Source: Pohlia nutans
Lineage: Eukaryota > Streptophyta > Bryopsida > Bryales > Mniaceae
NCBI GenBank assembly: GCA_022496805.1
Contig: CM040091.1
Span: 10,220,336 to 10,284,335, forward strand
DNA length: 64,000 nt
Reading direction: 5' to 3'
Positions 44,378-54,722 of the stretch are shown here, one piece after another (positions within the stretch are counted from its first letter, which is position 1; the number at the start of each line of letters is the position of its first letter). The notes under the pieces are model-generated. The model was given only the letters and a program-made list of their open reading frames with translations. It had not been told where the DNA came from and made no database searches. The position numbers were made by a program, and so were the translations under genes.

Positions 44378-45862
44378 CTAGGGGAGGTGGTATGGGAGGA
44401 TTATGGGGGACAGGTATGGGAAGAGGAGTAGTGTCATTATGGGATGTTGGGTAATTATGTTAGCTGTGCATTTGGGTAGGCCACAAATTGTTTTTTGTGT
44501 AGATATAATTTTCTTATCAAGTTTTTTGATGGCGGGGAGTGAGTATGGTACGGCATAAAAACTATATGCGATGCCGGCTCGGATGACTGTATCTAGCATG
44601 TGAATTTTTTGTTTCATGGTGGCTGGGCATTGTGTAAGTTGTTTACATTGAGAGGAGAGTTTGGTGGTAGTGTGATGTATTTGGAGTTTCCATTTTAAGG
44701 ATGGTACTAATTGTATGCCAAGATATGTGTATGGTTCGTTTTGGTTGAGTACGGGAATGAGTTGGTTGCGGTAGTGGATATTTTGTTGTTGAAGCCAGTG
44801 TTTGAAATTTGTGGGGTTTGTTTTGGATTTGTTAGGACAGCCAGTAATGGCACATTTAGGTATGCCTAAGTCCATACCGGCCCAGTTACAAAATTTGTCT
44901 AGTTTGTTGAGTTGGATTTGGATAGATAGTGTGTTGTGGGTGAGTATGGCGAGGTCATCTGCATAAGCACTTGTGTTGAGAGTAGTTTTGGATGTGGTAA
45001 AGGAGTAACCGTGTTGGCCTTGTTGTAGCCAACGGAGGAGTGGTTCAAAAAAGATGAGAAAATATAAGGGCTAAGTGTATCACCTTGGATAGTACCGCGC
45101 TGGATGGGGATTTGTTTTGTGTGTCCAAAGTATTCTCCTGTAAATATAGTATTAGAGTAGGAGTAAATGTTTCCAATGAGTGTGACAGAATCAGCTGGAT
45201 AGCCAAGGTCTTTGATGATGGCAAGCAACCAGGCATGGTCTATGGATCCAAAGGCGTTCTTGAAATCCATGTAGAGAAGATATATGTCTTTGTTAGAGAT
45301 GTGCGCGTCTTCTAATGCCGTAGTGAGCATTTGAAGTTGTCGTGAAGTACATCTTTCTGCTCGGAATCCTTCCTGGCTGTCGTGCAGGATTTGGTTCTGT
45401 TCACCATAGGTAGAGAGAATGGATGTTAGTGTACTTGTAAAGAATTTATAAATGGTATTGGCTAGGGCGATGGGTCTGTGGTTGGGGAGGAAGGAGTGGT
45501 TGCCTTTTTTGTAAAGGAGAATTGTGAGACTTATTTTCCATGAGGCTGGAATTTGTTTTTGCTTATAACAATGAGTGAAAAATAAGAATAAGAGGTGGTG
45601 GAAGAGCGGGGGTAATTTTTTAAAGATGCTATTGGGTATTTTGTCTGGGCCAAGAGTTTTGTTGTTGGCTAGATTTTTGAGGCATACATCATATGTTTTA
45701 CGGTCAAAATATGTGTGGAGGGGAATGTGTGGACTTCCCCTAGAGTCGAGTGTAAAGCCTTCGATATCATACCATGGATATTGTCGTACTCCACATCTAC
45801 AATGTGGTGGGTGGTCGGGAGTGAAGTGGCAGGTTGGGACTGTGGGTCGGTTACTGATGGAT
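44378..45862 (-). pseudogene. Retrotransposon reverse transcriptase
   Basis: RT blocks on the minus strand are in order: LGPDKIPN, HRPIALANTIYK, YLLYMDFKNAFGSIDH with the first catalytic Asp, RGTIQGDTLSPYIF, and AYADDLAIL at about 44940-44980 in a shifted frame, then YTYLGIQL of the thumb. Frameshifts separate blocks, for example between 44899 and 45010, so no active enzyme is encoded. Confidence 0.82.
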
Positions 45863-46430
45863 TATTGAATGTGGATTTCTGTGGCAATGTCTTCGGGGTG
45901 GGTGAGGATAGTGTTAAAGCGGTCTGTGAGACAGTCTAGTGGTGGGGTATCTAGGTTGCGAAAAACCTTGTTGTTGATTTTTTGGGGGCTTTCGTCATAT
46001 AGTTGTCTGTATTTGGAGATGGCTTTAGTAATGCAAGTTTTGGAGAATGTAGTAGTTATTTTCCGAGCTGAAGAGTTGGCGGTTTTTGCAAGTTTGGATA
46101 GTTCGGAGATCCAGTTTGTGAGTGGTAGGTGTGGGGGTGGAGGGGGTGGAATTTGGATGCTGGTATGGTGTAGGAGTTCATTGAGGATGGGATGGGTGCG
46201 CCAGGAGTGGTCAGTTTTGGTAATATAGATCATTTTCCGGAGGAGATGGTATGTTTGAAGATGTTGTTTCCATGGTTTGAGAAGTTTGCGTGATAGAAAG
46301 CCACCTTGTGCGGCAGTGCGAGGGTTAAGGTGTGGGAGAGGGGGAGCTGAGCAAGTGTTTTGTATTGTGGTGGAGATATGGCTTATAATGGTATCTAGTG
46401 AGGAACAAGCTAGTTACCATTGATCATTTG
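45863..46430 (-). pseudogene. Retrotransposon region between endonuclease and RT
   Basis: A 123-codon frame (45862-46233) rich in Thr, Pro and Lys (IPPPPPPHLPLTNWISELSK) followed by RT-side sequence. It has no recognised domain and is placed by order and strand. Confidence 0.5.
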
Positions 46431-47048
46431 TTAAATGGGGATGGTGAAGGAGGGAGGTCAAATCATTAACTCGGGGGAGGCGCTCCCTTGTATATTTTGC
46501 ATACACGTGCGATAATGATCTATTTATTTGGGGGGTTATTTACCTTGCAAAAGATATTATAAGGTGATGGTATTTTACATGTAAAAAGCCTGAGGATATT
46601 ATATGTGATGGTATTTTACATGTAAACATGTTTCACTTTTGTTAAATCCCCTATTTTACATGTACATTTTTTACAAAATTTATCTACAATGAATATATTG
46701 GACCCTATTTTTTATCGCACGTTGTTTCTAAAATTTTCGCCAGTGAACCCCCCGAGATCATTAAGTAGTAGGGAGTTTTCTTCCATGAATTGTGTTAGGA
46801 AATTTTGCATATTTTCGGGGGGGTAGGGTTTAGAATGCGGGGTGTGGATCACTGTTCGGGAAGATTTTAGAGCCAACCAGTCAATGTCCTCTATTTTCCA
46901 AAAGAAATTAGTTTTTTCAAGATTATATTCAGTATATTTTGTATATGAGTACTAAATATAATTATTTTTCAGTCATTTACTTCGGTGTTTTGCCTCTATT
47001 CTTGAAGTTCAACCAGCTATTTTCAAAAACTAATCAGCTCACTTGTAA
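46431..47048. other. Insertion or replacement inside the retrotransposon, with TTTTACATGTA repeats
   Basis: AT-rich non-coding sequence interrupts the retrotransposon. GATGGTATTTTACATGTAAA occurs twice (about 46566 and 46610), and TATTTTACATGTA a third time. No gene is seen. Confidence 0.5.
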
Positions 47049-47309
47049 CTAACTGACGGTTCTTCCCGGACAGTGGTGTGGATGGTTTTGGCTGGGGTGG
47101 GGGTCGAGCAAGAATGGTGTGTGGAGGGATGTGTAATGTGACCGGGAAGTGGTCGAAGTTAAGGTTAAGAGTGTGATTTGTGGTGGCAGAAAAGAGGGAG
47201 TTGTTGGGGGTATGGATATAGAACCATCAATCAAGCTGAGCTGGCTATAATGTTGTCCACCTTGTCTAGAGTATGGGGAGTTGGTGGGGATGTATATGAG
47301 AGGCCACAC
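47049..47309 (-). pseudogene. Retrotransposon apurinic-type endonuclease, C-terminal remnant
   Basis: Across two frames, the minus strand reads SQLSLIDGS and LNFDHFPVTLHIP. The latter matches the SDH-x-P motif that ends LINE apurinic endonucleases, where the His is catalytic. The N-terminal part is missing. The call rests on one motif plus position. Confidence 0.5.
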
Positions 47310-48172
47310 TACATATAATCAAATTAGAGTTTAAGTGAAGATATTGATCCTAGAAAGGAAATTATCTTGGGGTGTTTTGGACTTCTCTTAACCCCTAAAG
47401 GACCATGCTCATTCCTAAAATTTTATCACTTTCTTGTGATGCTTTCAAAAAGGCAATTGTATCTCTTGACTGGTATTCATGTAGAAAACTTCACCGTTGA
47501 AACTCAAAGAGGACTTAGTCATGAGACTGTACACCAATTTTCAGAACAATCTACCGTATATATTACATGATTATAAGGTTTGATCATAAGTTGATTTCTG
47601 AAAATTTTGAACAAAACCAACAGGTCATTCATTGCAAGCTTTCTTATAAATTAAAAAACCATGATTAGCGTTTGAAAGCTTAGGAGCATACAAAGATGTA
47701 CTATATCTAGGTGCTCACAAAAAATGGTGTTTTAAAACTAAATACAACAACAATGATTGATTCTCAAAGATTTATGTTTGGATGAAGTGACTTGTTGGTG
47801 ACTCGTTGAGCCGGTGTTTGTGATTGTTATTAACTTTTACATTACAATAATGTTTTAGAGAATTCAAATATATATATGGAATATTCCAAAATATTCCAAA
47901 ATAATATAAAATATGTTGAAAAGATTCCAATTATTTTGAAATGATTTCGTTTTAAATATATTTAAACAATTTCTGTAATTATTATATAGTGTTAATGATG
48001 CAGTAATGGAAAATATTTTACATATTGTACACTTCTTTTTTTTTTACGAATGTGACATCCAAGTGTGAAAACGCCCTTCAAGTCATCAACCGCCCTGACT
48101 AAAATGTCCCAAGTTTACCAACCTTGACATTTTAGGTTTTTCCCAATGAATCAATCAGCGTAATTGCAAATC

Positions 48173-48982
48173 TTAACCCTTTAGTGCCTAGGGTACTGTA
48201 GCAGACAGCTCTGGATTTCAGTGGGTTTTTCCACTGTGGTTGAGACTACCAAAAATAGAATGGGTTAAATTAGAAAGTAACCGTACAATTCTATTCTCAA
48301 CTCGAGAGCACACATTTTATTAAAATATGAGAATCATCCGATGGTGGGATCCGAAGATTATAGTATGTATTTGAACTGTATAATGCACGCTCAAAAACGA
48401 GATTTTTGGGGGTGTGTGACTTCAAAGTTAAATAGAATTTGAGGTAAATTTTCAAAAATAAAAGCAAAGACGTTCAGCTATGCCCTATGTCAACACCTCT
48501 CTGTTGCAATCTTTCATATCAAAAATAGACTCACACATAATTATTGTGAGATTTATAAGTGAAAGTGACTTGTCCATGTACGGTTTAGGACAAAATTTTA
48601 TACGTTGAAAATTGACAAGAGTGGGTACATTAGTCAAGATCGGATTACACACACTAATGGAAGATGAAGAAGAGAACACAATCCAAAAAAATAAAACAAG
48701 ATAACAAACTTCCAAACACAAGAAATACTATACAATACATATGTTGTATTTGTAAGTATTTACTGTATTTTCAAGTATTTGCTGTATTTCGCGTTCTGTT
48801 GATAGGTATTTTGATAGTTGTACAATTCCAAATTGAAAATTTCTTTTTCTGGAAGGTGCGTAATATATGTGCGCAAATCTGAACTTCAGAACTGAAGTTC
48901 CAATTCTTCACGGATTCTCTGTTATTTGCATTTCCGACGTTGTAGTGACCATAATCTGGCTTGCTAGGCACTAAAGGGTTAA
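48173..48982 (-). mobile_element. TTAA-bounded piggyBac-like MITE, family A, copy 2, inverted
   Basis: Left TTAA-CCCTTTAGTGCCTAGGG, right CTAGGCACTAAAGGG-TTAA. Inverted relative to 33840-34617 and 52466-53277. The hairpin near its right end is partly decayed (TGACCATAATCTGGC). It shares its right TTAA with the next element. Confidence 0.88.
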
Positions 48983-49528
48983 CCCCTAAGCTCCCCAGCG
49001 ACCATTTTCTGGTCGCTACCCGGAAAAAATGGGCTGCCCGGAACAAAAAAATATTTTTTTGAAAAAATAAAAAATATTTTAAAATACTACATCAAGTCTA
49101 CTTTCCAACCCAATTTGAATTATGGCAATCCGAGTTAAACTCCACCCGGGAGAATTTTTCAAAGTAGATCACCTCAACATTGTCTTAGTGTTACACAATT
49201 TGCTATTTGGGGAAAGTAATGATGATTCCTCCATCGTTTCTCTTGCTTTTTTGAAGTTTACGATAGATAGCCCAACTTTAACCAATCGTACTAAATTTTG
49301 AACTCTAAAATTGAAAATTATAATTTATACAAATTTTCGAAGGTTAATGCTTTTAAATTCATTAAAAATTTATCTAAAGATTATTTAGGAAGTTTGACCG
49401 TACGGATAATTTGTAAAGATGATACTCTACATTTTGTCTATTGAACCAACCTTCATCAAACATATGGAAGGCACATATTATAACACATCTATGTTTTGTC
49501 CAATACCCCTCGGGCTTTTAGGGGTTAA
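48979..49528 (+). mobile_element. TTAA-bounded piggyBac-like MITE, 550 bp
   Basis: Left TTAA-CCCCTAAGCTCCCC, right CGGGCTTTTAGGGG-TTAA. The hairpin AGCGACCA-TTTTC-TGGTCGCT is perfect over 8 bp at 48997-49017. A decayed relative lies at 32340-32850. Confidence 0.85.
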
Positions 49529-49666
49529 AGGATTTTTGTGTTCTTGTAACATACATTTTCAATTCTCTAGTTAACATCAAGTCAAAATTATGAAATCCAA
49601 ACAAGTTATTAAAGTAATGAAATTATTCGAGGACACATTGTGTCCACCTGGTCCTTTAGGGGTTAA

Positions 49667-50067
49667 GTGACCTCAATCATCTTATAATATTTAACAAAAT
49701 AATACAATTGAATTTGTGCACTTTGAAATTTGATACAAATAATACAAGAACTACAAGGTAACCAATTGCAAGAAACCAAGGTAATGGAAATTGCACTCAA
49801 AGTCCTAAAGTTGAGAAGAAGTGCAAAGGCAAACATTTTTGAAAAAAAAAAAACTAGTGGAAAGGGTATTTAGTAATTGAAAATCGTAAACAAGAGGGAG
49901 TAATAGTGGAGTATGGATGAAGCCAAGTAAACAAGGATTGAAAACTTTGTTGTTGAGGAGTTGGGATTCAAAGTAAAATGGTAGCCATGAATAATGAAGT
50001 AGGTCACGCCCAACGAGCTGCAGCTACGGATGAAACTTGTCCGGCTGCACCAAATAGAGGCATTAGC
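49667..50067. other. Intergenic, no gene seen
   Basis: AT-rich spacer between two TTAA elements. Confidence 0.5.
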
Positions 50068-50650
50068 TTAACCCCTAAAGGACCCGGGGGGTTTTTAGCT
50101 TAGCTCATGTTTTCTTGACTAGCTCTTATAACTAGCTCAATTCCTCATTGGTGTGTATTAATTTTGATGATCGGCACCGTTGATATCAAAGAAGACTTAC
50201 ATAGCCTTTGTATGAAAAAAGGATCAATAGAATCGCACAATTTTTGAGAAAATGCCACCGTTGAGAAGATTGATGGAACTTGTTCAGGGTATTTTGTATA
50301 CATGCTGAAATCGGATTGATCAAAAGTGCTCCAAAAACTCTGAAATTTCTACTATGCATAATGATCATCATTTTGAACATGTGCAAAAAAATTCAATTTA
50401 TTTGGCAGTGTGAGGAGAAAGATATGAGGGTCTCAAGTGACGCCCAAATAATCTCCTTGCAGCTCAAAAAAATCATCAAATATCGCACACTTCATGAAAT
50501 TTCAATCAAGAAGTACTCAAGGATTCAGCTCTCAAAAAGAACTAGGGTCTCTTTGTTGTTCACTTTACAATTCACGGTCCAACAACTCGAAATTCCTCAC
50601 TTTCTAGTTCCAAAAGCCACGTGGTGGCCACGTGGTCCTTTAGGGGTTAA
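50068..50650 (-). mobile_element. TTAA-bounded piggyBac-like MITE, 583 bp
   Basis: Left TTAA-CCCCTAAAGGACCCGG, right GTGGTCCTTTAGGGG-TTAA. Near the right end is the palindromic pair CCACGTGG-TGG-CCACGTGG (about 50617-50635). A 135-codon open frame crosses its edge and is not credible as a gene. Confidence 0.85.
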
Positions 50651-51091
50651 CTGTAAATCCTTTAGTGTCCAGCTAACCACTAGGTGATTGTTGGATCATC
50701 CGAAACCCTAATGCTAGAAAATCCGTGATGAATAGCACTCTGTACAAAGTTCAGATGTTTAACTTTTTAAGCACCACCTTCTTGAATTTTATTTTTTGGA
50801 TTTTGCACTCTCCAACTACCCAAATACACATGTATAAAAGTTTAAATACAACACTTACGTGTAAACCCGCAGAAAGAAAGCCAGGTGTGAGTGTCTTTTG
50901 GATATTCTGTGCATTGGTTTGGATGTTCTACAGAAAGAAAAGCCAAGTGTTAGCACGAGGGAGAGAGAGACGAACATAAAGAAAGTTAAGAGTATTATGT
51001 ATGAAAATGTACCATTATGACGTGATGGAATTCAACAGTTTCTTTGGGTGTTTTGCTAAAATTATCACAGTTTGCAAACCTTGAGTGCACC

Positions 51092-52036
51092 TTAACCCCT
51101 AAAGGCCCTTAAAAGCCAAAATGGCTTTTTGTTGTTTCGGGCAGCTTAGATGGAAGGTCTAAATTAAGAATTTTAGACTATAATTTGGCGTGGGCGTGGT
51201 CATACATACAAGGTGTGTGTGGTAAAAATTACAAAGTCAAATTCGGATTTTATAATTTTTTTATTGAAATTTTTGGTTTCAAGCCCAACTGGGGCAGAAA
51301 AAAACTTTTTATTATAATCATTTTTTCAATTTTTTTTTTGGAGACATGCTCTTCACCACATTAGGCTCAGAATTTGAAATGACCCGTGTTGATTATATTC
51401 TTGGCTTGACAAGGGCAGCCTCCAAAATAAAGAACAGCAACCTCCAAGGTTTTTTGTAATTTCACATCCATTTCTTTCGAAATTTGTCAAAATTTGAGAT
51501 TTTGAAATTTTTTAAAAATAATTTCGCCTAAAATTTATAAAATCATAGAGGTACCTAATCACAGTTCATTTTTTCCAAAAATCAAATACAATCAATGTGA
51601 TGCATGTTTCACCAAATTGCCATTTTTATACCTTCTTCCGGAAATTAATTTGCATGAAGGTTTGAAACGCGTAATGAGTCTCTAAAATTTTGCATGAGCA
51701 TACCCAACTTAGTTATCTACATGGAAAAAAATATGAGCAAAATGTTTGGAGTAACAATCTTCAAGTCCCCCTTTGCACTATGGAGACAATGCCTCCCAAA
51801 CAATGCCCAGAAAAACTTTTGCACAAACTTTGGATGTTATGATCTTGCAAATGATAAACATCCAACGGTCAATTTTTGAAACAGTAGCTATGAATAGGCT
51901 TAGGTACAAGATCTTACGGTTGGAATTCTAAAAGAAGTAAAAAAACTTGGTTCACATCCCCGGGAGTACATAGAGGTAGAAAATCGCAGTTTTGAGGTTT
52001 CAAGCTCCCAAAAACACAAGGAAATTTAGGGGTTAA
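51092..52036 (+). mobile_element. TTAA-bounded piggyBac-like MITE, 945 bp
   Basis: Left TTAA-CCCCTAAAGGCCC, right GGAAATTTAGGGG-TTAA. The inverted repeat is about 9-10 bp. The hairpin AAAAGCCA-AAA-TGGCTTTT lies at 51111-51129, near the left end. It shares its right TTAA with the next element. Confidence 0.8.
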
Positions 52037-53564
52037 CCCCTAAATGCCTAGGCCTATGACCATGGAATCATACTTTACTTGTAATACTCAAATTTTCCAT
52101 TATACAGAAGATAAGAATTTAACTTTATATTTTTAGTAAATGAAGCCATGTGTCTACTACAAATCATGATTTTTTCGTAAATTTTGGTGAAAATTTGAAA
52201 TTTCTATGATTATTTGAAGTGATTTGAAAGAAAATTCATATCAATTACAAAATGTACTAAAAATTCCGATTTTTTACAAATGTGTAAAGTACAATGAAGA
52301 ACATTACAATAAATGAAAATCATCCGTGTATCTAAATTTAGACATTTTTGCTACGCCCTAGTAATACATGTTGAACTTGTAACACCAATAAAACATTCAA
52401 TTTTCATTTTTTCCAAAAATTCAAAGTGGAATAGAAACTAAACTTGATAAGCTTCAATTTGTTAGTAAACCCTTTAATACCCAGCTGACCACATTATGGT
52501 CACTGCAACGTTCAAAATGCAAATAGCAGAGAATGCGTGAAGAATTTGAACTTCAGTTTTGAAGTTCAGATTATGCCACATACATTATACATCTTCCAGA
52601 AAAAGAAAATTTCAATTTGGAATTGTACAACTATCAAAATACCTATCAACAAAACGCAAAAATACTGCAAATACTTGAAAATATAGTAAATACTTACAAA
52701 TACAACACATGTATTATGCAGTATTTCTTGTGTTTGGAAGTTTGTTATCTTGTTTTGTTTTTTTTTGTATTGTGTTCTCTTCTTCATCTTCCATTAGTGT
52801 GTGTAATCCGATCTTGACTAATGTACCCACTCCTGTCAATTTTCAACGTATAAAATTTTGCCTTAACCGTATATGGATAAGTCACTTTCACTTATAAAAT
52901 TCACCATAATTATGTGTGAATCTATTTTTGATATGAAAAATTGCAACGGAGAGGTGATGACGTAAGGCATTGCTCAACTTTTTTACTTTCATTTTTGAAA
53001 ATTTAACCCAAATTCTATTTAACTTTATAGTCACACACCCTCCAAAATCTCTTTTTTGAGCGTACATTATACATTTCAAATACATACTATAATCTTCCGA
53101 TCCCACCGTTGGATGATTCTCAAGTTTTAATAAAAAGTGTGCTCTCGAGTTGAGAATAGAATTGTACGGCTACTTTCTAATTTAATACATTCTATTTCTG
53201 ATAATCTCAATCACAGTGGAAAAACCCACTGAAATTCAGAGCTCCTAGCTACAGTACCCTGGGCACTAAAGGGTTAAGCTCAAATGCAATTGAACTCATT
53301 TTCATGTAGTTTAAGTAGAAAAAAGCATGAAAATCCAAAATACACTACATGGCGAACCGTTTTTATGACTCTTTTTGAAGTTGGGACCCCATGTAAAATC
53401 CAAAAATAGCTTGAATAATATGAGTTTAGCCCGAAGAGGTGGCATGACCAAACAAAATCCTTCACGAATACAATTGGATGGAAATCATCCACGCAACAGT
53501 TAGAATTGAATAGTCAGTTCCGTTCATAAGCCAATTTTTGGTCTGGCCGGCGTTTAGGGGTTAA
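52033..53564 (-). mobile_element. TTAA-bounded piggyBac-like MITE with a nested family A copy
   Basis: Left TTAA-CCCCTAAATGCCTAGGCC and right GGCCGGCGTTTAGGGG-TTAA are imperfect inverted repeats. Removing 52466-53277 leaves about 720 bp. The short hairpin CCA-ATTTT-TGG lies at 53531-53541, near the right end. Confidence 0.78.
52466..53277 (+). mobile_element. TTAA-bounded piggyBac-like MITE, family A, copy 3 (812 bp)
   Basis: Left TAAA-CCCTTTAATACCCAG (TTAA mutated to TAAA), right CTGGGCACTAAAGGG-TTAA. The hairpin TGACCA-CATTA-TGGTCA near the left end is identical to that of copy 1. Full-length similarity to 33840-34617. Confidence 0.88.
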
Positions 53565-54722
53565 GCAGAAAATGTAAAGTGGTTTGGATTCCACGATCCA
53601 TGTTTTTCTGTATAAAGAATCTGCAAGAACCATATACGTTTGCCTAGGACGAAGAAAAAATTCACCAAAAATTATATTTGATGCATGTGATGAACTGAAT
53701 CAAAGTGGACGATGTGCTCAAAGGCTGAACCGAAGTTTCGTGAATGTAAAAAAACATGGAGGACTGCATCAGATGGAATTGGCTACTGAAGTTGAAAAAA
53801 TACAAGAAGTGGATCCGGCTCGAATTAGCAGCAGATACTCACGAACTTGCAAGAGCCACAAGAGCATTACAATACTGGGAATTCCCAGTAAAGGTTAAAG
53901 AGTAGTACTCTACTGATACCTCGGTAACTGAACCAGAAGTATGAGCATGAACAGTGAAAGCAATTTGCAAGCACAGTGTTCACGCGGAAATTTACCCCTG
54001 TACAATATTCCTACACTTGCATCTGCTACATGTTGATCCACGATATTGTTGATTAGATACTATTGACGAGATCGCCTGTTTGCAGCATTCCAACTTGATA
54101 AGACACTGGTAGCCTCTCCTTAGTACAATAGCGGAAATAATTCTCCCAATAGTATGAACCCCGGGTTGTTCCAGTGTCTGCCAGTCAAAACCACGAACAA
54201 AAGTCTGAGACCACAACATTCACAAAGAGCAGAATAAATGAAGGAATGTATCGTGCAATTTACACCCACGAAAATTTCCCCTTGACGTATTATAGCATTC
54301 AGAGTTGAAATCAGATCGACACTCTGGAAACTTCTTAAAAAAGAAATAATGTGCAACACTGTATCCGTCACAAACAGCATATGGTGTTGGTGTATGATTC
54401 GATAAATAGAAAAACTAGTCATGATGTAATAATATTAGTATTTTTACCAAAATTAAAACGATCAACCAGGACAGAGACAATAGAGCACGGGAAGTATGTG
54501 TACCTCACCCCATTTGACTTGGAAGCAAAGTTCTTTACGTGAATAGATACTGCACACTGATAGCTGCGCAAAATGTTGCACACGGGCGGGAAATATCCTC
54601 CTTCTGGACCCACAATGTTTTGAATGATGAAGCACTGGAATTTCTTCAACTCCAGCATCGATTCCAAGATAGGGATCTTGCCCTTATCCTCAGCTGTGAA
54701 TGAGCTACTTTTTGATGGAATC
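53565..54722. other. Intergenic, 3' flank of INO80B
   Basis: No supported gene. A 104-codon plus-strand frame (53584-53898) and several minus-strand frames have no recognised domain. The 3' UTR of the INO80B gene should occupy the right part. Confidence 0.45.

Larger units (their letters stand above)
40590..47310 (-). mobile_element. Dualen-like non-LTR retrotransposon, decayed and 5' truncated
   Basis: Read right to left, pieces of one element appear in order: apurinic-type endonuclease C-terminus (47049-47309), RT (about 44378-45862), a linker region, RNase H, a CCHC finger and a C-terminal restriction-like endonuclease domain, then a 3' UTR. Having both endonuclease types with RNase H is the Dualen/RandI arrangement known from green algae. 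Frameshifts split the ORF repeatedly. Foreign segments interrupt it at about 42352-43088 and 46430-47048. C-terminal and 3' UTR fragments of relatives lie at 59187-60030 and 60665-60790. Confidence 0.75.
47388..49666 (-). mobile_element. TTAA-bounded piggyBac-like MITE containing two nested ones
   Basis: Left TTAA-CCCCTAAAGGACCATG, right CCTGGTCCTTTAGGGG-TTAA. Removing the two nested elements (48173-49528) leaves about 925 bp. The hairpin GGACA-CATTG-TGTCC lies at 49631-49645, near the right end. Its interior resembles 50068-50650 around CACCGTTGA and CAAAGAGGACTTA. Confidence 0.75.

Noticed and set aside
50640..51000. A further TTAA element starting near 50655 (CCTTTAGTGTCCAGC)
   Set aside because: The left end resembles family A but the TTAA is lost and no inverted right end could be found. 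It may be a decayed remnant.
53584..53898. 104-codon plus-strand ORF as a gene
   Set aside because: No recognisable domain, no splice or promoter context, and a length expected by chance in this region.
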